Source: Adineta ricciae (Eukaryota; Rotifera; Eurotatoria; Adinetida; Adinetidae). From it: a DNA stretch of 64,000 nt. Below are positions 60,080 through 64,000 of this stretch, one piece after another. A program made the translations under genes and the position numbers. The notes beneath the pieces were generated by a model, which saw nothing but the letters and a program-made list of their open reading frames with translations, did not search any database and was not told the origin of the DNA. Within the stretch, counting starts at the first letter, position 1. Each line of letters opens with the position of its first letter. Location: NCBI GenBank assembly GCA_905250025.1, contig CAJNOJ010000068.1, positions 1 through 64,000 on the forward strand, in the 5' to 3' direction.

Positions 60080-61580
60080 AAAACAGAAACTGTGCTGGAA
60101 AATTTAATCGCTTTCTTTTGTATCGATTGTTTTCAATTCGTGTTTTTTTCGGTAGATTATCAATAAATCTTCGAAATAAAATATTTACATATACAATTTT
60201 AGATTTCTTATGCAGGTTTTCACCGTCGGATGACTAAATTTGTAATTAAGACTGAAATTCATTGCAGTTACATTATCTATACTAGAACTTCGCGATCGAT
60301 GGGATGAGGGTTTTTTTCGTTTATCCCATGGATTGTAATATTAGTATTTCAAAGCACCCGGATGGGGTGGCATGACACCATCTATCTCTTCCCATAGAAC
60401 GGTTTTTTAAAATTCTTTCCATCTGACTATGAGAAACGCGAGCGTTTTCTCGTGTAAACAATACTGTTGTCATCTAGTTATTCTTTCTCCCACATCTAAT
60501 CGTTAGATTTTTATCATCTCCCAGGCACATATGATATCATAGATTCTTTAATAATATTTCTGAGTAGGTTTAGGTGAGGAGAGGGCTATAGTGCCCAAAA
60601 AGTTTTCAATTAGATAATGTCTGTCATTCGACGTCGGATGCTTTTATTTTCGAGATAAGAGAATCAAAAAGAATATGAAACGTACTATACTCTGATTGAG
60701 TATATCAACCGAAAAATCTGCTACTCTTTGAATTCACAAGTCATCCTCATCGTATTTGGTTTTCAATTCAACGTGGCCGCAGCGACGCATTGCGCCTTTT
60801 CATTGGGATTGAATTCTTTTAACTGTTGAATAGCTATAACAAAATGATTTTTCGATTAAACATGTAGCAAACTGTGACATTCACACAAGCATACTTTCAG
60901 GATCAGGGCGTGACCTTCGCCGCAATGTGGCCGTGTAAGAATAGGAACAGTAGGCTTCAAATAGATAGCAATCACACAGATGGGATTTATTTGCACAAAG
61001 CCAATAACGCCCAATTTCAACAATAGCTAGTTCTTCCTGGAAATGGTTTCTTTTGACTTAAAAACAAAGTCACAGGACGTCGGCTAGATTTGCATAGAAG
61101 CAAGGTATACACATAGGCAGAGAATGGTGATATATCGTAATGATGAATACAAAGTCCGTGAGGCACTCTTTTGTTTGAAAAACAATATTTTCATGAGTGT
61201 GAATTGTTTTTTTTGTGTGATTATAATAGATAAACAGTTGTCCTTTGCTGCTGTGGTGTAAATGAGAATGAGAAAAATCTATTCCGATCAGTTCGATACA
61301 ACTCACTGGGAAAATGTCATCGCAGTCTCCAGTCAGTCAGTATTCGAAGTCATCGCTTGACACACAGCTTACTTTTATCATTTTATATATCGCACAACGC
61401 ACTCTAGCCAAGAAAATATAATATAACTATATTCAGAATTAAAGTTATAGTACGACACAATGTACGAAAACCCAATGAGTGAAAATACTTAGATGATTAC
61501 TTCTAGAAAAAGGAAAACTTAATCAGTCGATATGCTCGTTTAAAATGCAACATGTACCAAAAAACAATTTTCTTGATATT
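60080..61580. other. no gene recognised
   Basis: 1.5 kb of AT-rich intergenic DNA. A minus ORF at 61070-61306 has no recognisable motif. Confidence 0.5.
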
Positions 61581-62706
61581 TCATGTATAGTTGTATCCCT
61601 GGAAAGATACATATTCGATCTCGAATCGTTGAGGAAATTGATCTTCATCAATGTCATCCCCAGCTCTACAATGAAAAACGCAGAGTGAAAGCAATAATTG
61701 TTTCAGACGATAATACGCGTTGGAATTTTATCCTTAGTCATTGTACTTACACATCTCCACCAACACCTAGATATATTTCCAGATGGAATTCCTGGTCAAA
61801 TGGCCTGAAAACAGAATCAGAGGAAAAAACGATTTTCAACAAACTAGTAATACTGATCGATATCTGACAACTTACCAAAACTTCCAATCTCTATTATGTT
61901 TCTCAAATGCTAAGATTGATGTATCGTTCTCATCTGTATCGTTCAATCGAACGAACATTTCTATTCGATCGGGTGTCCATTCCACTAAACACAAATACAA
62001 TTCAGAATACTACTCTATGAGCTGAGAAAACTGAAGACAATGCTCTCTTACGTGAATAGGTTTTGAAATGATCCATTCCGTCGGGAATTTTGACTTCATC
62101 AATAAGAATGCTATTGCACAGTGGATTATTCTTTTTGGTGCAAAGTGACGATCTAACGATCCCCGGAGTGCGTCCCAAGTGTGACATTACGTTTATTTCG
62201 CCGTTCTCTGGCCACATCGCATTGCCATAAGTACGTTTGACGGGAAGCTAAAACGAAACAGATCAGGAGATCGCATTTGACTACTTATTTTGTGTGTCGA
62301 ATACAAACCAAAAGAAATGAAGACCATGTTCCCTTGGCAGGAGGTAATCTGGCGCGGATCTGAAGTTATGCAGAAGAACAGGAAAATCTTTGTTGAAAAG
62401 CTATAACGGTTCATACCTCAAGCCGGCCATACCGGAATGTTTTTCTACTCCTTAATCGAGCGGATGTAAATCGATAGCCTTTGTATTGTTGTTTTCGCGC
62501 TTCGATGACCAAACGACCATTCTCACATCTGGCGTTGTCATCAACACTTCCTGTATGGTACTGCTTTTGATGAGTACCCCATCCATTTTCTCCAGTGCCT
62601 TCAAGAAACTCCCATTTGGTTAGATCGATTTTATCACTTTGAAAGTTATCGTAGAATATAAGTGCACCATTGCTCATTTGAGTGCTTTGCACTGCTTCTG
62701 ATTCTC
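61581..62706 (-). other. GH16-like domain with lost catalytic residues
   Basis: Six exons, 785 nt, to the stop. GH16 enzymes carry E-x-D-x-x-E in the active-site strand; here the equivalent strand (near 62195-62175) reads GEINVMSHLG, so the first Glu stays, Asp is Asn and the second Glu is Ser. Flanking fold markers are normal. It resembles glucan-binding proteins of the GNBP/beta-GRP kind, which keep the fold but not hydrolysis. A binding rather than cutting role is inferred. Confidence 0.75.
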
Positions 62707-64000
62707 CTACAAAATCGAAGAGAAAAATCGAAACCACGAAGATCAACATGTTAACAGTTACCTACCCTCTTCCATTTCCCGCATAACGTCCGAGAATATT
62801 TTTTCAAACGGTTGAAAAAGTTGCGGATTTCGAAGTTCACCCACGCTGAAGGCTAATTGTAAGTATTTCAGCTGATCGTTTGAAGCAGTTTTCTTTGGGC
62901 GTTTCGTTGTAGTTTGATGTTCATTACCTGTGGAAAGAAAAAGAGAACAGAGCAAGTATGAACAAACTTTATTACGAAAGATAAAAGTACTCACTTAACT
63001 CGAATGGAACCAGACTTTTAAGATCCTTCTGTGTAGCTTTTATAATGATCAACTTGTCGAACCTTTAAAAAGTAACACGCCATAGAGCTCGAGTAATATA
63101 GAAGTCTACTGATCATGTTCAATCATACTTCATGATTCCATTACGATCGACTGTATTCGCGTTTATTGGGTAAAGTATACTTCGGTCGAAGTGACCAATT
63201 CCTTTTTGATATTCCGCTTCATGTATTTCCAAGGGACAAGGGTGGATATAACAATTGCCATTTACTTCAACCGTTGTTAACGTAACACAGATGAAGTAGG
63301 GTCTATTGGCATTGAAATATTTTTCTGATATCTAGACACGAATGAACAGAGTATATCTAAATGCCAATAGGAAGCATGAGCAAGCGTATTTACTCTGATA
63401 GCTGGACAATCGTATATTTCTCCATTTAATTCGTTGTGTACTCCATGAATGAAACGCACAGTTCTGCCTTTGGACTCAGATTTGGTACATGACTGTTGCG
63501 TCGATGACGGTTGAGCAAAAATTTCAATGCTTGGCATTGTCACAAAGTCTTGAGAGAAAGACAAAAGTTGAGTGAGATGAGACAGATCGATTTTAATATA
63601 GAAAAAAAGAGGAAAAAAATGAAACTAGACATACCGAAACCATTGAACGGATATGAACGCTTTTGAGATGATTCCATCTGATGTATGTCGTCGCTCAATT
63701 GTTCTGGATCCAGTTCTGGGAGATTATCAAAGATAGCTGCTAACAAGACAAGGTTGATTCAGCTAAGTTTAGTACAATTTATAGATGGAAAGCAATCTTA
63801 CTCAGTTCATTTAAGTTGCCTCGACTTACTTCCATCGATGCATCTGAAGACGCAGTTTCGAGGCGTTCTTCCCCGTAACCTATGAAACAGAGAAAATTAC
63901 TTTCTTTGACTAAAAATCATTTCAACAGCTTAGTTATATCGTACCAAACTCAAAATTCATCAGTGTTCGGATTAATTCGTTAGTAATATTATACGATGAA
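61581..64000 (-). CDS. Rel-homology-like region joined in frame to catalytically dead GH16-like domain; partial at right edge
   Basis: Exons (minus, 5' to 3'): from beyond 64000 to 63945, 63879-63802, 63739-63635, 63548-63394, 63331-63129, 63062-62995, 62927-62766, 62706-62417, 62359-62309, 62247-62052, 61984-61876, 61804-61751, 61665-61581. All joints agree in phase and all introns are 57-86 nt. After an acidic, helical lead (DNLPELDPEQLSDDIHQ), the middle exons resemble a Rel/NF-kB DNA-binding domain (PSIEIFAQPSS, YDCPAIR, FICVTLTTVEVNG, YIHPCPLEI, SILYPINANT). From 62706 the sequence is a GH16 beta-sandwich: LIFYDNFQSDKIDLTKWEF, YGRLEVRARLP-type edge, WPENGEINVMSHLG, LEWTPDRIEMFV, WPFDQEFHLEIYLGVGGD, FEIEYVSFQ, stop at 61581. 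Alternatively the Rel-like gene ends at a TAA (about 62759) and GH16 starts at ATG 62749 with a signal-peptide-like intron translation. The Rel assignment is moderate, GH16 is firm. Confidence 0.6.

Noticed and set aside
62411-62749. GH16 gene starting at ATG 62749 with a signal peptide
   Set aside because: Not excluded, but the hydrophobic start is the T-rich intron translated; the phase-matched 59-nt intron is favoured. Kept as the alternative in the findings.

Overview
The window looks like a bdelloid rotifer nuclear contig. This is inferred from combined features: AT-rich intergenic DNA, very short introns (mostly 46-86 nt, GT-AG with one likely GC-AG), secreted carbohydrate-active genes of bacterial or fungal type (GH10, GH16-like, an expansin/double-psi-barrel-like protein), a long FG-GAP repeat protein, and a dense mix of mobile elements including an LTR element carrying an exonuclease-like third ORF. 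Isolated single Ns and two exact 221-bp duplications beside Ns show that several joins are assembly artefacts, so some 'deletions' may not be biological.

Layout. 1-1.8 kb: broken DDE transposase with a CENP-B-type HTH (minus). 4.9-13 kb: ABCB-type half transporter (minus, 13 exons, one 3.6-kb intron). 14-18.3 kb: Ty3-like LTR element (gag, protease, start of RT, integrase, DEDDy-like ORF3) with most of RT/RNase H missing at a single N. 18.5 kb: TGTGGG-like telomere-type tract. 19.2-23.9 kb: intact TRPA-like channel (plus, 9 exons, 1231 aa). 24.7-25.6 kb: GPCR 3' fragment cut by a transposon end. 26.9-32.5 kb: type II membrane protein with 35 FG-GAP repeats (minus). 33-37.4 kb: mariner fragment, hairpin repeats, a TA-flanked MITE with GTACGCGTAC arrays. 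37.7-46.5 kb: apparently intact 2350-aa Helitron/Helentron-type protein (OTU, Rep HUH, Pif1-type helicase) and its candidate 3' hairpin end. 46.5-51 kb: two more candidate ends, five copies of a 52-nt motif at about 310-bp spacing, and a large inverted duplication. 51-51.9 kb: F-box/LRR-like remnant. 52.4-60.1 kb: GH10 pseudogene, a phospho-site repeat protein, a B-box-like protein, an F-box/LamG protein and a frameshifted apple/double-psi-barrel gene. 61.6-64 kb: a minus-strand gene whose exons join a Rel-homology-like region in frame to a GH16 domain that lacks catalytic residues.

How it fits together. The window is an accessory, probably subtelomeric-like mosaic: a few intact host genes (TRPA-like, FG-GAP, F-box/LamG, B-box-like, Rel/GH16) sit among transposons and decaying genes. 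Three carbohydrate-active genes show different stages of loss: a stop at the catalytic nucleophile (GH10), frameshifts (double-psi barrel), and active-site substitution with the fold retained (GH16). The most interesting candidates are the Rel-GH16 fusion, the five-copy 52-nt motif array beside the Helitron, and the shared family of hairpin termini.
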